From: Paenibacillus pabuli | Lineage (GTDB): Bacteria > Bacillota > Bacilli > Paenibacillales > Paenibacillaceae | DNA: 64,000 bases | Direction of reading: 5' to 3' | NCBI RefSeq assembly: GCF_039831995.1 | Contig: NZ_JBDOIO010000005.1 | Coordinates: 310,001 to 374,000 of the forward strand | Translations under genes and position numbers: made by a program | In this document: positions 18,829-27,232 of the stretch, piece by piece | Numbering within the stretch: the stretch's first letter is position 1 | Layout: the number at the start of each line of letters is the position of its first letter | Notes under the pieces: model-generated | Seen by the model: the letters and a program-made list of their open reading frames with translations, nothing else | Database searches by the model: none | Told to the model about the DNA's origin: nothing

Positions 18829-18879
18829 AAATTCGCCATGGACAGGTTTCGTTCCCCCGAACCTTGTCATGGCGAATTT
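18829..18879 (+). terminator. Strong orphan stem-loop
   Basis: AAATTCGCCATG and CATGGCGAATTT pair perfectly, with the stem extended by GACAGGTT/AACCTTGTC. The plus-strand side is followed by TATTTTAT. The rest of 18604-18995 shows no supportable gene. No plus-strand gene ends here, so it may end an unannotated transcript or be part of the minus-strand leader of the molybdopterin gene. Confidence 0.5.
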
Positions 18880-18995
18880 ATTTTATCTGCATATTCAAAA
18901 AGCGATCCCCTGCTCGCCACCCACGGCAAAACGTACACCGTAGTTTCGGAACGATATGAGATCGCTACTATATATATTCAGTCGAGATGATGCAA

Positions 18996-19835
18996 TTATG
19001 CCTGTTTGCTCCACATCGGTCTGGCTTCCGGCTCTACCGTCTGGACAACCGCTTTGACTTCGGGTTCGGTCTTGCGCAGGTACACCATCCAGTAGGCAGC
19101 CGCAACGAACAATGCGCCTCCCGTCAGATTACCGAGCCATACCGGGATAAAGTTCATAATGTACTGCCCCCATGAGTAATGTCCTTCGAAGATGGCAGCC
19201 GGAATAAGAAACATATTGGCAACCACGTGCTGGAATCCAATGGCGACAAAGGCCATTGTCGGAAACCAGATGCCGAGTACCTTGCCACTCATCGTATCCG
19301 AAGCGTAAGACAACCACACTGCCAAGGCTACCAGCCAGTTACATCCGATTCCGGATATAAACGCCTGTAGAAAGCCGTCATGCAGCTTGTGTCCTGCCAT
19401 ATCCACAACCTTGGTCAGATACACCCCTTCTCCTGTGAGACCAAGCACATGCCCAAATGCATATGCCACGAACAGTGCACCCAAGAAGTTGCCGATCGTA
19501 ACCAAAGTAAGATTTTTCAGCATGCTGCCTACGGACAATTTACGGGCCAGCGTGGCGAGTGGTACTGCCATCATATTGCCTGTCAGCAGTTCTCCCCCAC
19601 CGATCAATACCATGATCAAGCCTACGGGGAACACCGCTGCGCCGATCAGGTTGACCAAGCTGCCCCATTCTGCCGGTGCGGAAGCAATCACGCGAATATC
19701 CAGCAGAAACCCAAGCGCAATAAATGCCCCTGCCAGAAAACTGAGAACAAGCACAGAAGACGTCTGATTCTGTCCTTTCTTCATCCCTGTGTTCACCGTA
19801 TATTGTGCAACCTCAAGAGGTGTTTTAGCCGCCAT
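18996..19835 (-). CDS. Formate/nitrite transporter family channel
   Basis: A 279-residue FocA/NirC-family membrane protein with six transmembrane helices. The first helix region FLAGAFIALGFLLDI, the broken-helix motif LIGGGELLTGNM, the repeat-2 region FISGIGCNWLVALAVWL, and FVAIGFQHVVANMFLIPAAI with the conserved pore His are all visible. It forms a pentameric pore for formate, nitrite or hydrosulfide. The gene is transcribed toward the molybdopterin oxidoreductase, 392 bp away. A TTGTTA-N6-TCACAA box lies about 85 bp upstream, suggesting redox or anaerobic control. Confidence 0.93.
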   Translation of the reverse strand: MAAKTPLEVAQYTVNTGMKKGQNQTSSVLVLSFLAGAFIALGFLLDIRVIASAPAEWGSLVNLIGAAVFPVGLIMVLIGGGELLTGNMMAVPLATLARKLSVGSMLKNLTLVTIGNFLGALFVAYAFGHVLGLTGEGVYLTKVVDMAGHKLHDGFLQAFISGIGCNWLVALAVWLSYASDTMSGKVLGIWFPTMAFVAIGFQHVVANMFLIPAAIFEGHYSWGQYIMNFIPVWLGNLTGGALFVAAAYWMVYLRKTEPEVKAVVQTVEPEARPMWSKQA

Positions 19836-19917
19836 GCCATCCTCTCCTTCACTGTTGATGAACGAAATCAGCTTACATCGTTGATATGTTCATTGTATCG
19901 CGAAGGGCTCGGCAGGT

Positions 19918-19935
19918 TTGTTACTTTTATCACAA
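19918..19935. promoter_or_regulatory. Rex/Fnr-type box upstream of the formate/nitrite channel
   Basis: TTGTTA-N6-TCACAA is one base off the inverted repeat TTGTGA-N6-TCACAA bound by Rex and overlapping the TGTGA-N6-TCACA site of CRP/Fnr proteins. The same motif occurs four times before the NADH oxidase gene. Confidence 0.55.
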
Positions 19936-19999
19936 AGTCCTAAAAGTCCCCTTTTTCCAGCTTCCGTGCTCTCTTGCTTGAGTGCAGCTGGTTGGTTAC

Positions 20000-20470
20000 T
20001 TATTCTGTTCCCAGGTTATGATGTTCACCAAAAATTTGCTGCAAATGGTGCTTCAGATGCTGGACGTAATCTTGTGCCAGCCATTCCATCGTAACCACAC
20101 TTCCATCAGGTAGAATGCACGTTGGTGATTCCCCTGTCTCCGGCATGCTGGATAGAACACGAATGATGGACTGATTCAGACTGATCCAGAGACTTAACAC
20201 CTCTTCACTTGGTGCGCTGATGTACTGTTGGCTCTCTACCCATAGGTCTTGATGATAGGGCGTTATAGACAATGGTTCGGTCTGATGCTGCATTTGGACA
20301 AACCTGCTTACATTATGAAGAGCCGAATCGCATAAATGTCCAAGAATCTGAAGACGGGACCATTTTCCTTCCATGCGTGGCTGCACAAGATCATTTGGAT
20401 TCAATGCAAGAAACGAGCGAGGTACGGATTGTAGCAGAACTTTGAGCTCGGATACTGTAGTTGTAAGCAT
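20000..20470 (-). CDS. DinB family protein
   Basis: A 156-residue four-helix-bundle protein of the DinB/YfiT superfamily. The metal-binding His pattern is visible: HLCDSALHN near residue 50, and YVQHLKHHLQQIF near the C-terminus. Members are metal-dependent enzymes such as thiol transferases; the exact reaction cannot be read. ATG 20470 follows AAGGAGAGG by eight bases. It is monocistronic between the formate/nitrite channel and NADH oxidase genes. Confidence 0.85.
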   Translation of the reverse strand: MLTTTVSELKVLLQSVPRSFLALNPNDLVQPRMEGKWSRLQILGHLCDSALHNVSRFVQMQHQTEPLSITPYHQDLWVESQQYISAPSEEVLSLWISLNQSIIRVLSSMPETGESPTCILPDGSVVTMEWLAQDYVQHLKHHLQQIFGEHHNLGTE

Positions 20471-20570
20471 GTTGTGAACCTCTCCTTCATGTTCATATCT
20501 ATTGCGGTATGACCTCTAAACTGTTGTTAATATAGCACCAATTCCCAGAACCAACTACATCAAATTATAT

Positions 20571-20599
20571 AAAAAAACTGCCGCATTTCTGCGGCAGTT
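20571..20599 (-). terminator. Intrinsic terminator of the NADH oxidase gene
   Basis: On the minus strand AACTGCCGCA, a four-base loop and TGCGGCAGTT are followed by seven T, a textbook rho-independent terminator. Confidence 0.9.
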
Positions 20600-20613
20600 C
20601 TCGGATTCATTAT

Positions 20614-21981
20614 TTAAACCATCGCTGGTGCTTTCACTTTCACATCCACTGGAGGCAGAGCCTGAAGGCCAGCCGAGTTCAGGAAGTTCCACGGTTTGTT
20701 GTAATGCGGTTGGAAGAAGAAGTCGATGAAGGCGAGCTCATCTACAGTCATGTTGTTCTGGATACAAACCGAGATCGTATTGATCGACTGCGTTAGATCC
20801 ACCTTGGACATCACTTGTGCCCCGACAATTCGCCGTGTGGCCTGTTCGTAAATGACTTTGAGCAGCAATTTCTCCGCCGTCGGCATGAACTCTGGACGAT
20901 AAGCATCTTCCAGCGTCACAGCTTCCACCACCAGACCGTCATCTGCAGCCGATGTTTCCGTCAGGCCCGTACCCGCAATATTCTGGTCGTAAATTTTAAT
21001 TCCCGATGTACCCTGCGTACCCATGTAAGGGGTCGTAGGACGAACCAGGTTACGAGCTACCAGTGTACCCATTCTTACGGCATTGGTCGCGAGTGGAATG
21101 TAAGATGCCTTGCCTGTTGGATTATAGTGAATGGCACAGCTGTCACCAGCAGCGAACACGTCTTTTTGGCTCGTTTGCATATATTTATCCACAATAATTG
21201 CACCGTTCGGCAGCATATCCACCTGGCCTTTGAGCAATTCAGTATTTGGACGGAAACCGATACACAGGATCACGAGGTCCGTCTCAAATTCACCTTTGGA
21301 CGTAATCACCTTCGTTACTTTGCCATTCTCTCCGGTGAACTTCTGTACGGTTTGACCCAGTGCGAGCTTGATCCCGCGTCCAGTCAGTGTGTCCTCAATG
21401 GCATCTGTAAACTCAGGGTCCAGATATTTATTGAGAATCCGATCCACACTATCGATCAAGGTGACTTCCTTGCCGTTCATTTGGAACGCTTCAACCAGCT
21501 CAACACCGATATACCCTGCTCCAACAACGGTAACGCGTTTAGCGTCTTTGGCTTTTTCGATGATGGTATTGGAGTGGTTGTAGTTCTTGCAAAGCAAGAT
21601 GTTCTCCATCTCGATTCCCTCAAGTTTAGGAACTACCGGCCATGATCCTGTCGTCACAATGAGCTTGTCGAACGTGTCTTCGAATTCTTCCCCCGTTTTC
21701 AGGTTTTTAGCCTGAAGTTTATGATTTGCCGCATCCACTGCCGTAACCTCATGCAGCATCTTGGTGACTACGCCCAGCTCAGCCAGCTGGTTTGGCGAAG
21801 AGTAGAACAATCCATCCGGATCCTTCACGACCCCACCGACATAAAGGGCAATACCGCAAGACAGGAAGGAAATGTTGTCATTCCGCTCATAAACTGTGAT
21901 GGTAGCGTCCGGATACAATTTGGCGGTATTCACGATGGCTGCGGTTCCTGCATGTGTACATCCGATAACTGCGATTTTCAT
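20614..21981 (-). CDS. NADH oxidase / CoA-disulfide reductase family flavoprotein
   Basis: A 455-residue FAD enzyme. The FAD fingerprint IAVIGCTHAGTAA starts the protein, the single redox Cys sits in FLSCGIALYVGG near residue 42, and the NAD(P)H loop VVGAGYIGVELVEA lies near residue 155. FAAGDSCAIHYNP is the second FAD motif, and the C-terminal dimer domain reads FFQPHYNKPWNFLN. The spacing and C-terminus fit water-forming NADH oxidase, which regenerates NAD+ from NADH and O2; CoA-disulfide reductase is the close alternative. ATG 21981 follows AAGGGGGA. Four tandem TGTGA-N6-TCAC boxes upstream point to control by NADH/NAD+ or oxygen state. Confidence 0.88.
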   Translation of the reverse strand: MKIAVIGCTHAGTAAIVNTAKLYPDATITVYERNDNISFLSCGIALYVGGVVKDPDGLFYSSPNQLAELGVVTKMLHEVTAVDAANHKLQAKNLKTGEEFEDTFDKLIVTTGSWPVVPKLEGIEMENILLCKNYNHSNTIIEKAKDAKRVTVVGAGYIGVELVEAFQMNGKEVTLIDSVDRILNKYLDPEFTDAIEDTLTGRGIKLALGQTVQKFTGENGKVTKVITSKGEFETDLVILCIGFRPNTELLKGQVDMLPNGAIIVDKYMQTSQKDVFAAGDSCAIHYNPTGKASYIPLATNAVRMGTLVARNLVRPTTPYMGTQGTSGIKIYDQNIAGTGLTETSAADDGLVVEAVTLEDAYRPEFMPTAEKLLLKVIYEQATRRIVGAQVMSKVDLTQSINTISVCIQNNMTVDELAFIDFFFQPHYNKPWNFLNSAGLQALPPVDVKVKAPAMV

Positions 21982-22084
21982 AATAAAGGTCCCCCTTGGA
22001 GTTATAAAATATAAACCGTGCTTCATTTATCAGTTTGTTGCGCTTGATTCCATAAAAATTTAAAGCGATTATGGTTCAACTTAC

Positions 22085-22102
22085 TTGTGAATATATTCAC
22101 TA
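22085..22102. promoter_or_regulatory. Rex/Fnr-type box 1
   Basis: TTGTGA-ATATAT-TCACTA, one of four evenly spaced copies. It lies just upstream of a candidate TTGAAC -35 (22074-22079) on the minus strand. Confidence 0.75.
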
Positions 22103-22118
22103 ATCAAACTAAACGTTT

Positions 22119-22136
22119 TTGTGAAAATATTCACTA
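22119..22136. promoter_or_regulatory. Rex/Fnr-type box 2
   Basis: TTGTGA-AAATAT-TCACTA. Its centre is 34 bp from box 1. Confidence 0.75.
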
Positions 22137-22150
22137 CTAACTCAATGTCT

Positions 22151-22168
22151 TTGTGATTTATTTCACTT
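22151..22168. promoter_or_regulatory. Rex/Fnr-type box 3
   Basis: TTGTGA-TTTATT-TCACTT. Its centre is 32 bp from box 2. Confidence 0.7.
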
Positions 22169-22183
22169 CATGCACTCATTATA

Positions 22184-22201
22184 ATGTGATCTTTTTCACA
22201 T
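22184..22201. promoter_or_regulatory. Rex/Fnr-type box 4
   Basis: ATGTGA-TCTTTT-TCACAT. Its centre is 33 bp from box 3. This copy is the best match to a pure TGTGA-N6-TCACA (CRP/Fnr) palindrome. Confidence 0.7.
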
Positions 22202-22422
22202 TACAAGTGTTTTCTTAAAAATAATTAAAAAATATGATATCGCCCCTGCGGACGACCCGTTGCTCCTACCTCTAAGACCTATTGTCCCCTGACCCGTACC
22301 TGTTTATGCTATCGAAAACTTTTGGAGAAAACAGGCCTTCATGATCGCTGGATATTAGACTGGCGGTCGATCTCTGAGTTAAAACAAATATAAAATTTAT
22401 AGCTTACGGTTGATTTTTATAT

Positions 22423-22438
22423 TGGAAAGCGCTTACAA
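22423..22438 (+). promoter_or_regulatory. cre-like box in the pectate lyase promoter
   Basis: TGGAAAGCGCTTACAA matches the CcpA cre consensus (WTGNNANCGNWNNCAW) with one mismatch. It overlaps the -10 of a candidate promoter (TTGATT 22410-22415, 17 bp, TTACAA 22433-22438), as expected for carbon catabolite repression. Confidence 0.65.
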
Positions 22439-22503
22439 TAGTTTTGAACCTTTATTTGGATTTTATATGTATACACTACCAATTTCTGTTGGGAGGCGTT
22501 CAT

Positions 22504-23676
22504 TTGAAGAAACGTTCAGTCTCTGTTTCATTAAGTCTTGTTCCTGTCACTGCGATTATCGCCATGTTGACTGCAGACATAGCCAGACCCGTGGTTGCTT
22601 TTGCCGATTCCCCGCCCGTCACCATTAAAACCGAAGTGCTATCCTCCAAAAACTCCACAGGAGTTGATGTATCTTCACTGCTGAATAAGTTCAGGGATTA
22701 CAGCGTTTTCTCTACGGGCGACCTAACCAAGGACACCGCATATGCGCTGAACATTGTATCCTGGCAGCTGCCGCATGGCGGATTCTTCAAAGCCATGGAG
22801 GAGAAGTACAAGTCTTCATGGGACGGGGTAACGCCGCGTTCGGAATGGAAGGACCCCAAAGGCGTAGAACTCGGTACGTTTGATAATGATGCAACCACAA
22901 CAGAGATCCGCTTCCTGGCTGATATGTATGAAAAAACGGGTAACCCCCTCTTCCGGGACAGTGTCCGTAAAGCGGTGGATTTTATCCTGGTCTCCCAATA
23001 TCCATCAGGCGGATGGCCTCAGGTCTATCCACAGCGGAGCAATTACTCCGACAGCGTTACGTATAATGACAATGCCATGGTTCGAACCATGGTGCTCTTG
23101 GATGATATCATTGAGAAGCGTAAAGGCTTTAACAACGATATTTTAAGTGAGGATACACGGTCGAAACTGACGGCAGCCCTGGATCAAGGGATTGCGTACA
23201 CACTGAAAGCTCAAATTAAAAACGGCGGCTTGCCTACAGTTTGGGGTGCCCAGCATGACCCAGTAACCTATGCGCCTGTATCCGGCAGAGCCTATGAACT
23301 GCCCTCCAAATCAGGGTCCGAATCCGTAGCCATCACGGCTTTCCTCATGTCCAGGCCACAGACACCCGAGATTGAACGAGCAGCCAAGAGCGCCCTCCGC
23401 TGGTTTGATCAGGTCCGAGAGGATGGAACCAAATATAATCGTCAGGGTCCCGTGTATTTCGAGCCTGACCCGTCCAGTGTGATCTGGCACCGTTTCTACA
23501 ATGTAGATGAAGATGTCCCCTTCTACGCAGACCGCGATGGCAAGAAGTATATGGATATTATGGACATCAGCGAAGAGAGGCGGAACGGCTATTCCTGGGC
23601 AGGAAACTATGCCCGTAATCTCCTGCAGCTTGCCTCGGATCAGGGATATTACAATTTAAGCAAACCGCTGCCGTAA
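22504..23676 (+). CDS. Secreted pectate lyase, PL10 family
   Basis: A 390-residue exported enzyme that cleaves polygalacturonate by beta-elimination. TTG 22504 lies seven bases after GGGAGG and gives a proper signal peptide (KKR start, hydrophobic core, cleavage near VVAFA-DSP); the ATG at 22444 would put 20 extra residues ahead of it. PL10 landmarks are GTFDNDATTTEIRFLA (Ca-binding Asp residues), SGGWPQVYPQRSNYSD, TYNDNAMVRTM, and a late SSVIWHRFYNVDEDVPFYAD carrying the catalytic Arg region. No other carbohydrate module is attached. A cre-like site suggests glucose repression. Confidence 0.9.
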   Translation: MKKRSVSVSLSLVPVTAIIAMLTADIARPVVAFADSPPVTIKTEVLSSKNSTGVDVSSLLNKFRDYSVFSTGDLTKDTAYALNIVSWQLPHGGFFKAMEEKYKSSWDGVTPRSEWKDPKGVELGTFDNDATTTEIRFLADMYEKTGNPLFRDSVRKAVDFILVSQYPSGGWPQVYPQRSNYSDSVTYNDNAMVRTMVLLDDIIEKRKGFNNDILSEDTRSKLTAALDQGIAYTLKAQIKNGGLPTVWGAQHDPVTYAPVSGRAYELPSKSGSESVAITAFLMSRPQTPEIERAAKSALRWFDQVREDGTKYNRQGPVYFEPDPSSVIWHRFYNVDEDVPFYADRDGKKYMDIMDISEERRNGYSWAGNYARNLLQLASDQGYYNLSKPLP

Positions 23677-23708
23677 AACCTCCTAGTTAAAAAAATAAGC
23701 ATTAAAAA

Positions 23709-23738
23709 AGCCTGTCCTCCAACAATGGAGGCAGGCTT
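23709..23738. terminator. Bidirectional intrinsic terminator
   Basis: AAGCCTGTCCTCC pairs with GGAGGCAGGCTT between the convergent pectate lyase and glutathione peroxidase genes. An A run precedes it on the plus strand, giving T on the minus strand. Confidence 0.8.
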
Positions 23739-23754
23739 GATCTGTTCTATTTCT

Positions 23755-24234
23755 TTATCCCAGCAGCTTCTCAATCTCTGCAGTCATGGCTTCAGGAGAC
23801 TCTTTGGGTTCAAAACGTCCCACCACTTCACCTTCACGATTAACCAGGAATTTGGTGAAATTCCACTGAATCGTGTCGTCCTCAGCTGCCCCTGGCTGCT
23901 GCTCGCGAAGATACTGGAACAATGGATGCGCATCCTCACCGTTCACGTCCACTTTGGCGAATACAGGGAAGTTAACACCATAGTTTACTTGACAGAAGGA
24001 TTCGGCTTCCTCGCTTGTACCCGGCTCCTGTCCTCCAAACTGATTACAAGGGAAACCCAGTACAACCAGGCCCTGATCGCGGTAACGATCATACAGCTTC
24101 TGCAGCTCTCCATATTGCGGAGTCAATCCACATTTGCTGGCCGTATTGGCGATGACAAGTACTTTACCTTGGTACAGATCCAGTGATACTTCCTGATTGG
24201 CTGGCGTTACAGCCTGATACGAATATACGGACAT
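23755..24234 (-). CDS. Glutathione peroxidase family thiol peroxidase
   Basis: A 159-residue thioredoxin-fold peroxidase of the BsaA type. The peroxidatic Cys sits in NTASKCGLTPQY near residue 36 (Cys, not selenocysteine). The second conserved block VLGFPCNQFGGQEPG holds the resolving Cys and catalytic Gln, and WNFTKFLVNREG holds the Trp-Asn pair. Such bacterial Cys enzymes usually use thioredoxin rather than glutathione to reduce hydroperoxides. The gene stands alone. Confidence 0.93.
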   Translation of the reverse strand: MSVYSYQAVTPANQEVSLDLYQGKVLVIANTASKCGLTPQYGELQKLYDRYRDQGLVVLGFPCNQFGGQEPGTSEEAESFCQVNYGVNFPVFAKVDVNGEDAHPLFQYLREQQPGAAEDDTIQWNFTKFLVNREGEVVGRFEPKESPEAMTAEIEKLLG

Positions 24235-24380
24235 GACTGATTCCTCCCATGATCGATTTTGGTTTTTGGACAGCTGTCATTTCATTACCTTGCAACTTCA
24301 CAACGTAATACAGCGCCTGTCTCCATATTATAAACCTGTGCTAACCAATTACCAAGTTCATCCTCAGGTCCTTTTGCATG

Positions 24381-25193
24381 TTATCCGGACTTAGCTGCCC
24401 GAATGTCATCATAACGTTTCTGCCGCTCGGCCTTACTGAGTTTGGGACAGCTGTAACAGTAATTTTGGCCTCCGTACACCTGGTGATGCAGGCAGCATAC
24501 CGGCTTCATCAGCATGGTCTCTCCCGGTTGATGAGGATTATCAATCTCTATCGGCTTGAAAGATAACAGATTCTTCTTCAATCCCAGCAGACTGGCAGGC
24601 AGAGCAATCACATGCTCATAGCCTTCAATCACCGCTTGGCGCTCAACTTCTTCAATATTCATTTGCAATGCTGTCGTCTTATACCAGCGGAGCATGGAGG
24701 CAAGCTGTGACCACATCTGACCAAGGCTCACTTCTCCGGCAGAGGCAAGCCCTTCGATTAAGGGACGAAGCTGCTCCGTGTAGTATGAGGTTAGGATATC
24801 CTTGCGCCAAGAAGATTTGGCCACATCTGGAGGATTCAATGGTGCAGGGTGAGGATGTTCTGTTCCATCCATGAGTTGAAAACGGAAGGCTGGACGGCCA
24901 TCCTGCACTTCGAGCTGCAGCTTCATGTTCTCCAGTGACAGATCCAGCCACGTATCACAAAGTGCCGTCATGTAATGAATCCCCAGCATCAACCCACGAA
25001 CCGAATGCATGAAATACACTGCTGCAGTTCGGACTGTATCTGCCTGAAGATGCTTGTTATATACATCCAGCAGCTCTCTCGCCTTATCCGGATGCTTAAG
25101 CTCGGCCATGTGAATCTCCCAGACTGATTCACCGCCCGGTATAGTTGTGATTCTTCCGTATTGCTGTAGCCAGGTATAATTGATTGCTCCCAT
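24381..25193 (-). CDS. FhuF-like ferric-siderophore reductase
   Basis: A 270-residue protein whose C-terminus carries CC-x11-C-x2-C (CCLHHQVYGGQNYCYSC), the cysteine arrangement of the [2Fe-2S] site in FhuF-type ferric siderophore reductases. The N-terminal part is helical and of the IucA/IucC-FhuF-related kind. It would reduce Fe(III) in the cytoplasm to release iron from the siderophore. ATG 25193 follows GGGAGG by eight bases. It lies 91 bp after the siderophore ABC ATPase gene on the same strand, so both should share the Fur-controlled promoter at 26281. Confidence 0.82.
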   Translation of the reverse strand: MGAINYTWLQQYGRITTIPGGESVWEIHMAELKHPDKARELLDVYNKHLQADTVRTAAVYFMHSVRGLMLGIHYMTALCDTWLDLSLENMKLQLEVQDGRPAFRFQLMDGTEHPHPAPLNPPDVAKSSWRKDILTSYYTEQLRPLIEGLASAGEVSLGQMWSQLASMLRWYKTTALQMNIEEVERQAVIEGYEHVIALPASLLGLKKNLLSFKPIEIDNPHQPGETMLMKPVCCLHHQVYGGQNYCYSCPKLSKAERQKRYDDIRAAKSG

Positions 25194-25221
25194 CTCAGCA
25201 TACCTCCCATGAATGCGAATG

Positions 25222-25248
25222 AGCCGCCTGCATCAATGCAAAGCGGCT
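25222..25248. other. Intergenic hairpin between ATPase and FhuF-like genes
   Basis: AGCCGCCTGCA, a TCAA loop and TGCAAAGCGGCT form a stem with no T tract on the minus strand. It may tune downstream expression or mRNA stability within the two-gene unit. Confidence 0.4.
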
Positions 25249-25284
25249 TCTTCTATAATTCAAGACCACAAATGGTCCAATGTA

Positions 25285-26172
25285 TTAACTTCCTGTTGCA
25301 GTACGAACACGTTGTTCGGAGCGTCCAGCGGCATTCATCATGGCTCCGTTCATCACCATCTGTTCTGGCGCTGCCGTTTGTTGGCGTTCACCGGCTAGAG
25401 CGTATGGCAGGCAGAGCGGCACACCCGAACGTGGATCAATCACGATATCGGCCTCAATGTTGAACACTTCACGGAGCACGTCACAGTTCATGACTTCTAC
25501 AGGCGAGCCTGTAGCGATCGCTTTACCCTTTTTAATGCCGATCATGTGATGGGCATAGCGGGAAGCATGATTCAGGTCATGCACAACCATAACGATGGTG
25601 CGGTTTGCCGTCGCGTTCAGCATCTCCAGTAATTGCAGAACTTCAAGCTGGTGAGCCATGTCGAGGAACGTTGTCGGCTCGTCCAGGAACAAAATATCTG
25701 TTTCTTGTGCGAGAGCCATGGCAATCCAGGCACGTTGACGCTGTCCGCCTGACAATTGATCAATTGGGCGGTCGTGGAACTCCGTCATGCCCGTTACTTC
25801 GATGGCCCACTCAATCATGCGTTTGTCTTCAGCACGCATGGAGCCGAATCCTTTTTGATAAGGGAATCTTCCGTAGGATACCAGTTCCGTTACTGTCAGC
25901 CCCTCTGGAGCCGTAGGATTCTGCGGCAAAATCGCAAGCTGCTTGGCTACTTCACGGGTGGATTGCTTATGAATGGACTTCCCGTCGAGCAAAACACTAC
26001 CTGCTTTTGGATTCATGATCCGTGCCATCGTCTTCAGGATGGTTGATTTACCTGAACCATTGGCTCCAACAAGCGCTGTAATTTTTCCTTGGGGAATTTG
26101 AATATTCAGATCTTCAACAATCAGTCTTTCCTCATAAGCGATATCCAGCTTGGACGTCTCCAGACGAAACAT
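25285..26172 (-). CDS. Siderophore ABC transporter ATP-binding protein (FecE/YusV class)
   Basis: A 295-residue ATPase. Walker A GANGSGKST (near residue 37), Q-loop LAILPQNP, signature LSGGQRQRAWIAMALAQ, Walker B ILFLDEPTTFLD and switch His in VMVVHDLNHASRYAHH are all present in the Fe-siderophore/cobalamin subfamily form. A C-terminal extension of about 40 residues is low in conserved features. It powers import through a FecCD permease; none is in the window, so it may be a shared ATPase as YusV is in Bacillus subtilis. A near-perfect Fur box lies about 110 bp upstream. Confidence 0.93.
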   Translation of the reverse strand: MFRLETSKLDIAYEERLIVEDLNIQIPQGKITALVGANGSGKSTILKTMARIMNPKAGSVLLDGKSIHKQSTREVAKQLAILPQNPTAPEGLTVTELVSYGRFPYQKGFGSMRAEDKRMIEWAIEVTGMTEFHDRPIDQLSGGQRQRAWIAMALAQETDILFLDEPTTFLDMAHQLEVLQLLEMLNATANRTIVMVVHDLNHASRYAHHMIGIKKGKAIATGSPVEVMNCDVLREVFNIEADIVIDPRSGVPLCLPYALAGERQQTAAPEQMVMNGAMMNAAGRSEQRVRTATGS

Positions 26173-26280
26173 GCGATCATCCCTCTCTCATTTATCCCGG
26201 TTATGTATTCCGGCTATCGATAACGAAAACGAATTTATATGTTCAGCGTATTTCCGGCGCAACAAATCTTCTATAACAAA

Positions 26281-26299
26281 GATACTGATAATCATTATC
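26281..26299. promoter_or_regulatory. Fur box, 18 of 19 consensus
   Basis: GATACTGATAATCATTATC differs from the Fur consensus at one position. It should repress the ATPase and FhuF-like genes in iron-rich conditions. The remaining bases of 26173-26495 hold nothing else I can support. Confidence 0.88.
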
Positions 26300-26495
26300 A
26301 TTTGTCAATAAGAAATACCAAACTTCTTGCTTGTTTGGAGCGATTATATAGCAGTTTAGAGGACTTTCCGATCGGAATTCATCTCATTTATATGAGAGCT
26401 TTTCTCAACGTATACGTGCAGTTGGTCCCTGTTGGGGATTGTCCAAGAATGATGAATCCAGATTTTGTGTCTGATTTGTGAACTTAAGAAAGAAT

Positions 26496-27011
26496 CTACT
26501 CTTCTTTCTGCATCAGAGCTTGGGAAGCACTTAGAATCATCTTCTTCTCGTCCTCATAACCTGACTGTCCGCCCTCAAAATAGGCATGCAGCACAATGTT
26601 GGCTTCTGATCCATCCATCTTTTCGAGCTGTGCTTGAGTCAGTGTTATTTCATACGGTTCCGTGTACCAATCCTCATTCGTCAATTCCGTTGTGAGACCT
26701 ATATTCGTTGTTGTTCTTGGAGGTAAAATCGACTCCCCGTTTGCCTGTATATCCACCATAAACACTTGTTTGGAGTGAGCAATCGTATGGCTCGTATCCC
26801 TCCCCATATACTTCATCCCTGAGTGAAACATATACGTGTTCTCACCTGCCGGTTGAACGACCAATCGAAGCAGGTATTCCCCAACTTGTTTCGTTGCGGT
26901 CACTGAGCCCCCATCTTCTAACTGAATGTGATCTGGCTGAGCATCCCTGCTTGCATCATTCGAACAACCAAAGAGTACAATGCACATCATCAATATAAAA
27001 TATGAACGCAT
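26496..27011 (-). CDS. Hypothetical lipoprotein
   Basis: A 171-residue protein starting at ATG 27011, five bases after GGGGA. A short signal peptide ends in the lipobox LFGC. The mature part is beta-rich (EYLLRLVVQPAGENTYMFHSGMKYMG, then a PYEITLTQAQLEKMDG segment) and ends in a charged helix. I do not recognise the family. The upstream frame to 27071 is polar and would bury the signal peptide, so it is rejected. The gene ends 285 bp from the Fur box and appears independent of iron control. Confidence 0.7.
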   Translation of the reverse strand: MRSYFILMMCIVLFGCSNDASRDAQPDHIQLEDGGSVTATKQVGEYLLRLVVQPAGENTYMFHSGMKYMGRDTSHTIAHSKQVFMVDIQANGESILPPRTTTNIGLTTELTNEDWYTEPYEITLTQAQLEKMDGSEANIVLHAYFEGGQSGYEDEKKMILSASQALMQKEE

Positions 27012-27154
27012 TATGGTCCCCTGCTTTCCTTCGGTTTTGGTTTTGGAATTGGCCCCTCTATTGTCAGACACCTCAGGAAACCGGAAAGTTGCATGATTTG
27101 TATCATCTCATCAAATAAGATCGTCCTTAAAGGATTGGGAGCAGGAAAAGTCAA

Positions 27155-27192
27155 AAAAAAGATGACCCCGATTTATAATCGAAGGTCATCCT
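27155..27192 (-). terminator. Terminator of the tubulin-vWA-GTPase operon
   Basis: On the minus strand GATGACC and GGTCATC close a stem with inner CGATT/AATCG pairing, followed by eight T. It lies 40 bp after the last gene. Confidence 0.85.
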
Positions 27193-27232
27193 GCAATGAT
27201 TTCATTTTGGTTAAAAACAAATCATAACGGTC

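Noticed and set aside
18784..18990. 68-codon plus-strand frame in the gap before the molybdopterin gene
   Set aside because: It spans the orphan stem-loop, has no convincing ribosome site and no protein-like composition.
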